This document shows positions 15,934 through 25,086 of a stretch of DNA of 64,000 bases, piece by piece. Made by a program: the position numbers and the translations under genes. How positions within the stretch are numbered: position 1 is the first letter of the stretch; each line of letters opens with the position of its first letter. Where the stretch lies: positions 62,001-126,000 of the forward strand of contig NZ_JRKN01000009.1 in NCBI RefSeq assembly GCF_000763905.1, in the 5' to 3' direction. The notes under the pieces are model-generated. The model ran no database searches. It was not told the DNA's origin and was given only the letters and a program-made list of their open reading frames with translations. The DNA comes from Paracoccus halophilus. Lineage in GTDB: Bacteria > Pseudomonadota > Alphaproteobacteria > Rhodobacterales > Rhodobacteraceae.

Positions 15934-17316
15934 TCAGCAGTTGGGCACGTTGACGGCCAGACCGCCCAGCGAGGTTTCCTTGTACTTCTCGCTCATGTCC
16001 TGACCGGTCTGGCGCATCGTCTCGATGGCGGCGTCAAGCGGCACGAAATGCTGGCCGTCGCCGCGCAGCGCCAGGCTGGCGGCGGACACCGCCTTGATCG
16101 CACCGAGGCCGTTGCGCTCGATACAGGGGACCTGCACCAGCCCGCGCACCGGGTCGCAGGTCATGCCCAGATGATGCTCCAGCGCGATTTCGGCGGCGTT
16201 CTCGACCTGCGCCGGGCTGCCGCCCAGGGTCGCGCAAAGCCCGGCCGCCGCCATGGCAGAGGCGCTGCCCACCTCGGCCTGGCAGCCGCATTCCGCGCCC
16301 GAGATGCTGGCATTGTGCTTGATCAGCCCGCCGATCGCCGCCGCCGTCAGCAGGAATTCGTCCAGCTGCCGCTCGGAGGCGCCGGGCACATGATCCAGCC
16401 AGTAGCGGATCACCGCCGGCACCACGCCCGCCGCGCCATTGGTGGGGGCGGTCACGACCTGCCCGCCGGCGGCGTTTTCCTCGTTCACGGCCATGGCATA
16501 CATCGACATCCAGTCGTTGATGACATGGGGCGCGGTCAGGTTCATCCCCGCCTCGGCCTTCAGCGCGTCAAGGATGCCGGGCGCGCGGCGGCGGATCGAC
16601 AAGCCGCCGGGCAGGATGCCGCGCGTCGCCAGCCCGCGATCCATGCAGTCGCGCATCACGCCCCAGATGCGATGGATGCCGGCGGTGATCTCGGCATCGT
16701 TGCGAAAGACGCGCTCGTTCTCGCGCTTCATGGCGGCGATGGATTTGCCCGATTTCGCGGCCATGTCCAGCATCTCGGCGGCGCTGGCAAAGGCATAGGG
16801 CACTTTGGGCGAGGCATCGCTGCGCGTGTCGTCGCCGCGCGCGGCCAGCTCCGCCTCGGTCAGCACGAAGCCGCCGCCGATCGAGTAATAGGTTTCCTGC
16901 GAGATCACGTCGCCCTGCGCGTCGGTCGCCATCAGGATCATGCCATTGGCATGACCGGGCAGGGCGCGGTCGAAGTCGAAGATCAGGTCGCGCGCGGGAT
17001 CAAAGGACAGCTCGCCCAGATCGCGGGGCGACAGGGTTTTCGTCTCGCGATTGGCCGCCAGCGCGGCCTCGGCAGCCTCGGCATCCATGGTTTCCGGCAG
17101 GAACCCGGCGAGGCCGAGGATGGTGGCGCGGTCGGTGGCGTGTCCCGTGCCGGTGAAGGCCAGGCTGCCATGCAGGCTGGCGCGCAGCCCGTGCGGGCGA
17201 AAGGGCTGGCCGCGCAGCAGGTCCAGAAAGCGCCCGCCCGCCACCATCGGCCCCATGGTATGCGAGGACGAAGGGCCGACCCCGATCTTGAAGATGTCGA
17301 AGACCGAAAGAAACAT
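15934..17316 (-). CDS. sdaA: L-serine ammonia-lyase (iron-sulfur, single chain)
   Basis: The 460-residue enzyme deaminates L-serine to pyruvate and ammonia. The N-terminal beta domain begins FLSVFDIFKIGVGPSSSHTMGPMVAGGRF, the classic signature. The alpha domain holds the cysteines expected to bind the [4Fe-4S] cluster (SGAECGCQAEVGSASAMAAAGLC, TCDPVRGLVQVPCIERN). The start at 17316 has AGGAG about 8 bases upstream; the open frame continues upstream without family sequence. It is divergent from dusB, with 234 bases between that show no clear riboswitch or operator. Confidence 0.96.
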   Translation of the reverse strand: MFLSVFDIFKIGVGPSSSHTMGPMVAGGRFLDLLRGQPFRPHGLRASLHGSLAFTGTGHATDRATILGLAGFLPETMDAEAAEAALAANRETKTLSPRDLGELSFDPARDLIFDFDRALPGHANGMILMATDAQGDVISQETYYSIGGGFVLTEAELAARGDDTRSDASPKVPYAFASAAEMLDMAAKSGKSIAAMKRENERVFRNDAEITAGIHRIWGVMRDCMDRGLATRGILPGGLSIRRRAPGILDALKAEAGMNLTAPHVINDWMSMYAMAVNEENAAGGQVVTAPTNGAAGVVPAVIRYWLDHVPGASERQLDEFLLTAAAIGGLIKHNASISGAECGCQAEVGSASAMAAAGLCATLGGSPAQVENAAEIALEHHLGMTCDPVRGLVQVPCIERNGLGAIKAVSAASLALRGDGQHFVPLDAAIETMRQTGQDMSEKYKETSLGGLAVNVPNC

Positions 17317-17550
17317 GGGCCGGCTCCTGCAAATCAGTGGCGCCTGCAGGTTAGCCGCAGTCGCGATCCCGGGCCAGAGGGGCTGCGACGCCGGCAAGGG
17401 AACTCTGCGACATCCGGCAGGTTGAACCTTGCCTGAAATCTTGGCATTCTGCGCAAAATAACGGCAATCCTCGGCGCGGGCAGACCGGAAATTCACCGGG
17501 CCTGTGCCGTATTCTTTCCCGTTTCACACAGCAGACTTACGAATCCCCAC

Positions 17551-18564
17551 ATGAGATTGCCCGAACCGATCACCCTTGGCACGATCCGGCTTGGCCCGCC
17601 GGTCTTTCTGGCGCCGATGGCCGGGATCACCGATCTGCCCTTTCGCCGCGCGGTGGCGCGCCGTGGCGGCGCCGGGCTGATGGTCAGCGAGATGGTCGCC
17701 TCGACCGAGATGGTGACGCCGCGCCCCTCGACCCGGGCCGGGGTGCGGGCCAGGGCGCTGACCGAGGGCGCGCTGCCGGTCAGCGTGCAGATCGCCGGTC
17801 GCGAGGCGGGCGCGATGGCCGAAACCGCGCGGATCGTCGCCGGCATGGGCGCGCGCATCGTCGATATCAACATGGGCTGCCCGGCCCGCAAGGTGACCGG
17901 GGGGCTCTCGGGCGCGGCCCTGATGCGCGATCTGGATCATGCCCTGGGGCTGGTCGATGCGGTGGTGGCTGCCGTGCCCGACCTGCCGGTGACGCTGAAG
18001 ATGCGGCTGGGCTGGGATCACGATTGCCTGAACGCCCCGGAACTGGCGCGCCGCGCGGCGGCGGCCGGGGTGCGGATGCTGACCGTGCATGGCCGCACGC
18101 GCGCGCAGTTCTATACCGGGCAGGCCGACTGGCGCGCCATCCGCGCGGTCGCGAACCTGCCGGGCCGGCCGCCGCTGGTCGCCAATGGCGATGTCGTCGA
18201 TGCCGGCTCGGCGCGCGCGGCGCTGGAGCAGTCGGGCGCCGAGGCGGTCATGGTCGGGCGCGGCGCGCAGGGCGCGCCCTGGCGGCTGGCGCAGATCGCG
18301 CATGCGCTGTGGAACTTGCCGGCGCCGGTCATCCCGCAAGGCGCCGCCCTGGCCGAGGCGGTGGCCGAGCATTATGCCGATATCCTGTCGCTTTACGGGC
18401 GCGAGCTGGGGCTGCGCGTCGCGCGCAAGCATCTGGGCTGGTATGCCCAGGCGAATGGCGCCCCGAATCGCGCCGAGCTGATGCGCGCCGCCACCCCCGA
18501 GGCGGCGCTGGCCGCGATCCGCGCGGGATTCAGCGATGCCGGCTGCGCCGCGGCGGGGGCATGA
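17551..18564 (+). CDS. dusB: tRNA-dihydrouridine synthase (NifR3/DusB)
   Basis: The 337-residue flavoenzyme reduces uridines in the tRNA D-loop. The FMN barrel begins FLAPMAGITDLPFRRAVARRGG, and the active-site motif DINMGCPARKVTGG contains the catalytic cysteine; MLTVHGRTRAQ and MVGRGAQGAPW complete the phosphate-binding region. In alphaproteobacteria this gene, first called nifR3, heads the ntrBC operon; here its stop overlaps the ntrB ATG in the same way (ATGA). Length agrees with the family. Confidence 0.95.
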   Translation: MRLPEPITLGTIRLGPPVFLAPMAGITDLPFRRAVARRGGAGLMVSEMVASTEMVTPRPSTRAGVRARALTEGALPVSVQIAGREAGAMAETARIVAGMGARIVDINMGCPARKVTGGLSGAALMRDLDHALGLVDAVVAAVPDLPVTLKMRLGWDHDCLNAPELARRAAAAGVRMLTVHGRTRAQFYTGQADWRAIRAVANLPGRPPLVANGDVVDAGSARAALEQSGAEAVMVGRGAQGAPWRLAQIAHALWNLPAPVIPQGAALAEAVAEHYADILSLYGRELGLRVARKHLGWYAQANGAPNRAELMRAATPEAALAAIRAGFSDAGCAAAGA

Positions 18565-19733
18565 CGGCGCGATCCCGCCCCGGGCGCGGAACCGGCGGCC
18601 GCGCGGCCGCCCCGCCCCTTGTCGTCCCGCCCTTTGTCGCCGCGACCGTCGGGCCGAACTGGTCGGCCCTGCCCCTGCCCGCGATCATCCTGGACGCGCA
18701 GGGGCGGATCGCGGCGATGAACGATCTGGCGGAAGCCTTTCTGAACATCTCGTGCCGCTCCTCCCTTGGCCTGGCGATCGAGGGGGCGGATATGCTCAAG
18801 CGGCTGCGGGTGGTGCCGCCGCTCGCCACGCTCGTCGAGCGCGTGGCGAGCGGCCATGATGCGCTGCACCGCGCCGGCATCCGCTTCGAGATCGGCGACC
18901 GTTCGGGCGGCCATTCCGACCGCATTGCCACCGTCCATGCCGGCCCCGCCCCCAGCCCCGCGGGCGGCACCGTGCTGATGATCGCGCCGGACGGGGGCGG
19001 CGGCTGGCTGGGGCAGGGGCAGGCGGCGCGCTCGGCCGCGCGCTCGGCCATCGGCATGTCCGAGATGCTGGCGCATGAGATCAGGAACCCGCTGGCCGGC
19101 ATCCGCGGCGCGGCGCAGCTGATCGGCATGAACCTGCGCCCCGAGGATCGCGACCTTGCCGATCTGATCGTCGCGGAATCGCGGCGCATCGTCGACTTGC
19201 TGGATCAGGTCGAACGGTTCGGCGACAGTTCGGCGCCGCGGCTCGCGCCGTTCAATCTGCATGACGTGCTGGAACGGGTGCGCCGCTCGGCGCTGCTGGG
19301 CTTTGGCGAGGGGGTGCGGATCGTGCCCGATTACGACCCCTCGCTGCCGCCGGCGCTGATCGATGCCGACCAGATGGTGCAGGTGTTTCTGAACCTGGTC
19401 AAGAACGCCGCCGAGGCGATCCGCCGCGCCGGGGACGAGCCCGGCACGATCCGTATCCGCACCTGCTATGACGGCGCCCTGCGCCTTGCGCCGAGCCCGG
19501 CCGAGCCGCAGGGCCGCAGCCTGCCCCTGCAGGTCGAGATCGAGGATGACGGCCCCGGCATCCCCGGCCCGATCGTCGAGCAGGTATTCGAGCCCTTTGT
19601 CTCGGGGCGCGAGAACGGCACCGGGCTGGGCCTGGCGCTGGTCTCTAAGATCGTCACCGATCACGGCGCCTGGATCGCGCTGGAGACACGCCCCGGCCGC
19701 ACCGTTTTCCGCATTTCCCTGCCCAAAGCCTGA
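18561..19733 (+). CDS. ntrB: Nitrogen sensor histidine kinase NtrB
   Basis: The 390-residue soluble kinase has no membrane helix. A PAS-like domain spans about residues 30-140 (LPAIILDAQGRIAAMNDLAEAFL). The phosphoacceptor box is MLAHEIRNPLAGIRGAAQLI, and the ATPase domain carries QVFLNLVKNAAEAI (N box), DDGPGIPG (G1) and GTGLGLALVSKIV (G2). It phosphorylates NtrC when nitrogen is short, under PII control. The start ATG overlaps the dusB stop. A long Arg/Pro-rich N-terminus (TARSRPGRGTGGRAAAPP) precedes the PAS region. ntrC follows after 9 bases. Confidence 0.94.
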   Translation: MTARSRPGRGTGGRAAAPPLVVPPFVAATVGPNWSALPLPAIILDAQGRIAAMNDLAEAFLNISCRSSLGLAIEGADMLKRLRVVPPLATLVERVASGHDALHRAGIRFEIGDRSGGHSDRIATVHAGPAPSPAGGTVLMIAPDGGGGWLGQGQAARSAARSAIGMSEMLAHEIRNPLAGIRGAAQLIGMNLRPEDRDLADLIVAESRRIVDLLDQVERFGDSSAPRLAPFNLHDVLERVRRSALLGFGEGVRIVPDYDPSLPPALIDADQMVQVFLNLVKNAAEAIRRAGDEPGTIRIRTCYDGALRLAPSPAEPQGRSLPLQVEIEDDGPGIPGPIVEQVFEPFVSGRENGTGLGLALVSKIVTDHGAWIALETRPGRTVFRISLPKA

Positions 19734-19742
19734 GGTTTCATC

Positions 19743-21242
19743 ATGGACGGCACCGTATTGATCGCCGATGACGACCGCACCATCCGCACGGTGCTGACGC
19801 AGGCACTGACCCGTGCCGGCTGCCGGGTCCATGCCACCGGCGCGCTGGCGCAGCTGCTGCGTTGGGTCGAGGAGGGGCGGGGGGATCTGGTGATCACCGA
19901 TGTGATGATGCCCGATGGCAACGGGCTGGACCTGATCCCGGCGATCCGCAAGGCGCGGCCCGATCTGCCGGTGATCGTGATCTCGGCCCAGAACACGATC
20001 GTCACCGCGATCCGCGCCACCGAGGCCGAGGCTTTCGACTATCTGCCCAAGCCCTTTGACCTGCCGGACCTGATGACGCGGGCCGGACAGGCGCTGTCGC
20101 GCCGCCTGCGCCGCGGCGATATCGCGCCCGCCTCCTCCGGCGTGGCGGCCGGGGATGCGCCCGCCACCGAGGGCGCCGATCCGGCGCTGCCGCTGATCGG
20201 CCACGCGCCGGCCATGCAGGGCCTGTTTCGCATGGTGGCGCGGATGCTCAATGCCGACCTGCCGGTGCTGATCGCGGGCGAGGCCGGGGTGGGCAAGACC
20301 GTGGTCGCGCGCTCGTTTCACGATCTCTCGGACCGGCGCGAGGCCGGGTTCATCACGCTGACCTCGGCCGACCTCTCCGAGGAGGCGGTGCAGCGCGCGG
20401 GCGAACGTGCCCGAGGCGGCACGCTGCTGATCGAGGATCCGCCCGGCTTCGACATGGCCGCGCAGGCGCGGCTGATCGGCATGATCGAGGCCTGGGAAAG
20501 CGGGCCGCTTCGCAGCCAGATGCCGCGCATCGTCTCGACCACCGGACCCGACCCGGCGGGCGATCTGGCGGCCGGGCGGCTGCGGGCCGATCTGTATTAC
20601 CGGCTGGCCGGCGCCACGATCACCGTGCCGCCGCTGCGCGCCCGGGTCGATGACATCCTGCCCCTCGCGCGGCATCTGCTGGCCCGCGCGGCGATGCATG
20701 GCCTGCCCTCGCGCCGGCTCTCGGACGAGGCCGCGGCACTGATTCGCGCCTATCCCTTTCCCGGCAATGTGCGCGAGCTGGAAAACACCATGCGCAGGCT
20801 TGCCCTGACCTCGGCCGGCGAGGAAATCACCGGCGCCGAACTGCTGGCCGTCCTGCCCGATGCCCGGCTTGTTCCCGCGACGCCGGGGGCGGGGCCGGCC
20901 CGCCATGCCGGCGCCGCGAAAACCGGCGGCGCGACCCCGCAGCCGGTTGCGGCGGCGATGGCGGGCCTGCCGCCGGGCGAGACCGCGAATATGCGGCTGG
21001 CACAATCGGTTGAGATGCATTTGCAACGCTATTTCGACCTGCATGGCGATCAGCTGCCGCCGCCGGGCCTCTATGACCGCATCCTGCGCGAAATCGAAAA
21101 GCCGCTGCTGGAAATCGCGCTGGACGCAACCGGCGGAAACCAGCTTCGCTGCGCCGATCTGCTGGGCATCAATCGCAATACGCTGCGCAAGAAACTGACG
21201 GATCTGAATATCGAAGTGACAAGGCGCCGCAAACTGATGTAA
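19743..21242 (+). CDS. ntrC: Nitrogen response regulator NtrC lacking the GAFTGA loop
   Basis: The receiver domain ([11 protein letters not shown], phosphorylated Asp about residue 53 in [12 protein letters not shown]) is followed by an AAA+ domain with Walker A GEAGVGKT and a degenerate Walker B region, [13 protein letters not shown]. Between them the sequence reads [20 protein letters not shown] where sigma54 activators have GAFTGA, so the sigma54-contact loop is missing. The C-terminus has a Fis-type helix-turn-helix ([24 protein letters not shown]). This matches Rhodobacter capsulatus NtrC, known to work with the housekeeping sigma factor. The gene therefore probably activates nitrogen genes without RpoN. 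Confidence 0.94.
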   Translation: MDGTVLIADDDRTIRTVLTQALTRAGCRVHATGALAQLLRWVEEGRGDLVITDVMMPDGNGLDLIPAIRKARPDLPVIVISAQNTIVTAIRATEAEAFDYLPKPFDLPDLMTRAGQALSRRLRRGDIAPASSGVAAGDAPATEGADPALPLIGHAPAMQGLFRMVARMLNADLPVLIAGEAGVGKTVVARSFHDLSDRREAGFITLTSADLSEEAVQRAGERARGGTLLIEDPPGFDMAAQARLIGMIEAWESGPLRSQMPRIVSTTGPDPAGDLAAGRLRADLYYRLAGATITVPPLRARVDDILPLARHLLARAAMHGLPSRRLSDEAAALIRAYPFPGNVRELENTMRRLALTSAGEEITGAELLAVLPDARLVPATPGAGPARHAGAAKTGGATPQPVAAAMAGLPPGETANMRLAQSVEMHLQRYFDLHGDQLPPPGLYDRILREIEKPLLEIALDATGGNQLRCADLLGINRNTLRKKLTDLNIEVTRRRKLM

Positions 21243-21253
21243 AACCGCCACAG

Positions 21254-23584
21254 GTGGCCGCGCGAGAGTCACGCAGCCGCCACATAATGCCGCGAGACAG
21301 CGGCAATGGCGTGAGGTCGGGCGAATTGGCGGAAACGCTGTCCAGAAGAACATGGGAACGGGTCGCGCTGCTGCGGCGCAAGCGGTGGTATCACAATGCC
21401 ATGACGCTGATCCTGGTGCTGTTGGGGCCGCTGCTGGCGGCGCTGACCTTTACCGTCATGGGTCCGCCCGCCGATGCGGGCGGCGGCGGTGCCGCGCTGC
21501 GGCTGGTCCTGCTGGCCGACCTGATCTACCTGATCGTGCTGATCGGGCTGGTGGTGACGCGGATGGCGCGGATCGTCGCCGCGCGGCGCAACTCGGCCGC
21601 CGGCTCGCGGCTGCATATGCGTCTGGTCGGGGTATTCGCCACCATCGCGCTGGTGCCGACGGTGCTGGTCGCGCTGTTTGCCGGCCTGACGGTGAATATC
21701 GGGCTGGAGGGCTGGTTCTCGGACCGGGTGCAGCAGGTGGTCTCAAGCTCGCTTGCCGCGGCCGAGGCCTATCAGGAGGAACACCGGCGCGACCTGACCA
21801 AGGACGCGCAGCTGCTGGCCGGCGCCTTGAAACAGGCGGCGCGGCAGAACCCGATGCTGGTCGATGGCGAGTTGCGGCAGCTTCTGGGGCAGGGTCAGGC
21901 CCTGATCCAGCGCGGCCTGCGCGAGGCCTATGTGATCGACGGCCGCGGCGAGATCCGCGCCCGCGGCGAACGCAGCTATCAGTTCTGGTACGAGGAACCG
22001 ACCGACCGGCAGTTCGACGCCGCCAGCGCGCAGGGGCTGGTCCTGATCGAGGACTGGCAGAACAATGAATTCCGCGCCCTGGTGCCGCTGCCGCCGCTGA
22101 CCGACCGCTATCTTTACGTCACCCGCGATGTCGATGGCAGCCTGCTGGGGCTTCTGGACGACACCCGCGCGACGGTCGGCGAATATCAGCGCCTGGAGCA
22201 GGAGCGCGGCCGCGTCCTTCTGGAGTTTTCGCTGCTTTATCTGGGCTTTGCCCTGCTGCTGGTGGCGGCGGCGATGTGGCTGGGCCTGTGGTTCGCGGAT
22301 CGCCTGTCGCGCCCGATCGGGCGGCTGGCCGAGGCCTCGGAACAGGTGGGCGAGGGCAATCTGGACCTGCAGATCCCCGAGCCCGATACCGGCGACGAGA
22401 TCCAGACGCTGGGCCAGAGCTTCAACCGCATGATGCGGCAGCTGAAGCAGCAGCGCCAGGAACTGGTCGAAAGCTATCGCGCCGCCGATGACCAGCGGCG
22501 GCTGTTCGATTCCGTGCTGACCTCGGTCACGGCGGGGGTGATCGGTCTGGACGCGGCGGGCGAGATCGACTTTCTGAACCGCTCGGCCACGCGGCTTCTG
22601 GGGCTGGACCCGGGGCGCGACCACGACCGGCTGCTGTCCGAGGCGGTGCCGGAATTCGGGCCGCTTTTCGAGCGGCTGCACCAGTCGGTCAACGAATGGG
22701 TGCAGGACGAGATCCGCCTGACCCGCGAGGGGCGGGTGGAAAGCCTGCTGGTGCGCATGGCGATCCGGCGCGGCGCGGCCGGCGGGCTCGAGGGCTATGT
22801 GGTGGCGCTGGACGACGTGACCGATCTGGTCTCGGCGCAGCGCATGGCGGCCTGGGGCGATGTCGCGCGCCGCGTCGCGCATGAGATCAAGAACCCGCTG
22901 ACGCCAATCCAGCTGTCGGCCGAGCGGATCCGGCGCAAATTCGGCCCGATCGCCGGCGCCGATCGCGACACGCTCGAGCAATATACCGAGGTCATCATCC
23001 GCCAGACCAACGATCTGCGCCGGATCGTGGACGAGTTCTCGCGCTTTGCCCGGATGCCCGAGCCGGACCGCAAGGAAACCGATATCGCCCGGCTGCTGCG
23101 CGATGCCGAACTGCTGCAGCGCGACGCGTTGCGCGGCGCGCTGGAATCCGACATCCCCGACCAGCCGGTGGTGGTGGATGCCGATCCGGGCATGCTGCAT
23201 CAGGTGTTCACCAATCTCTTGAAGAACGCCGGAGAGGCCATCGACGATCTGCGCGAAAACCCACCCGATGGATGGGTGCCCAAGGTCCGGGTCGAGATGC
23301 GCTCGGCCCCCGATTCGGTCACCATCCGGATCATCGACAACGGCCCCGGCCTGCCCGACGACCGGACCCGTCTGTTTGAGCCCTATGTGACGATGAAGCC
23401 CGGCGGCACCGGCCTTGGCCTGCCGATCGTCAAGAAGATCGTCGAGGAGCATGGCGGCAGCCTGTCTCTGACCGACGCCCCCGGAGATCGCGGCGCCATG
23501 GCCGAGATCCGGCTGCCGCGCGAGCGCCAGCCGGTGCGCCTTTCGGCCCGCCGCCAGAAAAACGAGCAGGAAGCAGTGAAATGA
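21254..23584 (+). CDS. ntrY: Nitrogen-related sensor histidine kinase NtrY
   Basis: The protein, up to 776 residues, has two N-terminal membrane helices (MTLILVLLGPLLAALTFTVM, LVLLADLIYLIVLIGLVV), a third (LVGVFATIALVPTVLVALFAGL), a periplasmic region and a further helix (LLYLGFALLLVAAAMWLGLWF). A HAMP segment (RLSRPIGRLAEASEQVGEGNL), a PAS domain, the H-box RRVAHEIKNPLTPIQLSAERI and an ATPase domain (LLKNAGEAID, DNGPGLP, GTGLGLPIVKKI) follow. It partners NtrX. The start is uncertain: GTG 21254 is the longest, ATG 21287 is an alternative, and neither has a clear ribosome site. The stop overlaps ntrX (ATGA). Confidence 0.94.
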   Translation: MAARESRSRHIMPRDSGNGVRSGELAETLSRRTWERVALLRRKRWYHNAMTLILVLLGPLLAALTFTVMGPPADAGGGGAALRLVLLADLIYLIVLIGLVVTRMARIVAARRNSAAGSRLHMRLVGVFATIALVPTVLVALFAGLTVNIGLEGWFSDRVQQVVSSSLAAAEAYQEEHRRDLTKDAQLLAGALKQAARQNPMLVDGELRQLLGQGQALIQRGLREAYVIDGRGEIRARGERSYQFWYEEPTDRQFDAASAQGLVLIEDWQNNEFRALVPLPPLTDRYLYVTRDVDGSLLGLLDDTRATVGEYQRLEQERGRVLLEFSLLYLGFALLLVAAAMWLGLWFADRLSRPIGRLAEASEQVGEGNLDLQIPEPDTGDEIQTLGQSFNRMMRQLKQQRQELVESYRAADDQRRLFDSVLTSVTAGVIGLDAAGEIDFLNRSATRLLGLDPGRDHDRLLSEAVPEFGPLFERLHQSVNEWVQDEIRLTREGRVESLLVRMAIRRGAAGGLEGYVVALDDVTDLVSAQRMAAWGDVARRVAHEIKNPLTPIQLSAERIRRKFGPIAGADRDTLEQYTEVIIRQTNDLRRIVDEFSRFARMPEPDRKETDIARLLRDAELLQRDALRGALESDIPDQPVVVDADPGMLHQVFTNLLKNAGEAIDDLRENPPDGWVPKVRVEMRSAPDSVTIRIIDNGPGLPDDRTRLFEPYVTMKPGGTGLGLPIVKKIVEEHGGSLSLTDAPGDRGAMAEIRLPRERQPVRLSARRQKNEQEAVK

Positions 23585-24969
23585 GCGATATTCTTATTGT
23601 GGACGACGAACGGGACATCCGCGAACTGATCTCGGACATCCTGCGCGACGAAGGCTACGCGACCCGCCTGGCGGCCAATTCCGACCAGGCGATGACAGAG
23701 CTGAACGCCGAGGAACCTGCGCTGATGATCCTGGATATCTGGCTGAAGGACAGCAAGATGGACGGGATCGACATTCTCAAGCAGGTCAAGCGCAACAATC
23801 CCGACGTGCCGGTGGTCATCATCTCGGGGCATGGCAATATCGAGATCGCGGTCGCGGCGATCAAGCAGGGCGCCTATGACTTCATCGAGAAGCCGTTCAA
23901 TATCGACCAGCTTCTGGTGGTCATCCGCCGCGCCATGGAGACCTCGCGGCTGCGCCACGAGAACGCGACGCTGAAACGCGGCGAGGCCCGCGCGGCCGAG
24001 ATGCTGGGCAATTCCCCGCCCTATCGGCGGCTGCGCGACCAGCTCGACAAGGTGGCGAAATCGAACGGCCGGGTGATGCTGACCGGCGAGCCGGGCGCGG
24101 GCAAGGAAATCGCCGCGCGCTACATCCATGCGCAAAGCCCGCGCGCGCGCGCGCCCTTTGTCACCGTGTCCTGCGCCACCATCGAGCCCGAGCATATGGA
24201 AGAGGTCCTGTTCGGCCGCGAAAGCGCCGAGCGCGGCATCGAGCCGGGCCTGCTGGAACAGGCCCATGGCGGCGTGATCTATTTCGACGAGGTCGCCGAC
24301 ATGCCGCTGGGCACGCAGCCGAAAATCCTGCGCGTGCTGACCGAACAGCAATTCCAGCGCGCCGGCGGCTCGGACAAGGTGCGGGTCGATCTGCGGGTGA
24401 TTTCCTCGACCAATCGCGATCTGGCGGCGGAAATCGCCGCCGGCCGGTTCCGGCAGGAACTCTACGACCGGCTGAACGTGGTGCCGGTCGCGGTGCCGTC
24501 GCTGGCCGAACGGCGCGAGGATATTCCGATGCTGGCCGAATATTTCATCGAGCAGTTCCACGCCACGCAGGGCCTGCCGCTGCGCGAACTGCCCGAGGAA
24601 ACCAGCGCCGCGCTGCAGGCGATGAACTGGCCCGGCAATATCCGCCAGCTGCGCAACGTGATCGAGCGGGTGCTGATCCTGGGCGACGGCACCGGCCCGA
24701 TCCAGCCCTCGGAACTCGAGACGCGGAACGGCGGCGCGGGCGCCGGAGAGGCGCTGGCATTGGGGCCGCAGATCACCAGCCTTGCCCTGCGCGAGGCGCG
24801 CGAGCTGTTCGAGCGCGAATACCTGCTGGCCCAGATCAACCGTTTCGGCGGCAATATCAGCCGCACCGCGCAATTCGTCAGCATGGAGCGCTCGGCCCTG
24901 CATCGCAAACTGAAATCGCTGGGCGTGGTCGGCGGCGTGCGCGTCGATGACGAGGTGGCGGCGAAATAG
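23581..24969 (+). CDS. ntrX: Nitrogen-related response regulator NtrX
   Basis: The receiver domain (DILIVDDERDIRELI, phosphorylated Asp about residue 52 in LMILDIWL) is joined to an AAA+ domain with GEPGAGKEIAARY and GGVIYFDEVADMPLG. The sigma54-contact loop is again absent: EEVLFGRESAERGIEPGLLEQ stands where GAFTGA would be, as is usual for NtrX. A Fis-like C-terminus (INRFGGNISRTAQFVSMERSALHRKLKSLGV) binds DNA. NtrYX controls nitrogen, redox and cell-envelope genes in alphaproteobacteria. Translational coupling to ntrY by ATGA. It is the last gene before a 117-base gap leading to trkA. Confidence 0.95.
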   Translation: MSDILIVDDERDIRELISDILRDEGYATRLAANSDQAMTELNAEEPALMILDIWLKDSKMDGIDILKQVKRNNPDVPVVIISGHGNIEIAVAAIKQGAYDFIEKPFNIDQLLVVIRRAMETSRLRHENATLKRGEARAAEMLGNSPPYRRLRDQLDKVAKSNGRVMLTGEPGAGKEIAARYIHAQSPRARAPFVTVSCATIEPEHMEEVLFGRESAERGIEPGLLEQAHGGVIYFDEVADMPLGTQPKILRVLTEQQFQRAGGSDKVRVDLRVISSTNRDLAAEIAAGRFRQELYDRLNVVPVAVPSLAERREDIPMLAEYFIEQFHATQGLPLRELPEETSAALQAMNWPGNIRQLRNVIERVLILGDGTGPIQPSELETRNGGAGAGEALALGPQITSLALREARELFEREYLLAQINRFGGNISRTAQFVSMERSALHRKLKSLGVVGGVRVDDEVAAK

Positions 24970-25086
24970 GCCGGGCCGGGCGCACCGCATCGCGGCTTTT
25001 TCCGGCCCTGCCGCCGGCGGCCTCTATCCGGCGCCGCGCCCACGGGTTAGGATCGCGGTTCACGAAGGGCAGAAACCGGGATCAGG

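Noticed and set aside
17317-17550. Search for a riboswitch in the sdaA-dusB gap
   Set aside because: No glycine- or other riboswitch core was recognised; only ordinary intergenic sequence is seen.
18393-21353. Minus-strand frame of 986 codons opposite dusB-ntrB-ntrC
   Set aside because: Shadow of three real genes; composition (Gln, Arg, His, Ala runs) is that of antisense GC-rich sequence.
24983-25000. Possible terminator after ntrX
   Set aside because: CCGC/GCGG with a short T-run is only a 4-bp stem; too weak to list.
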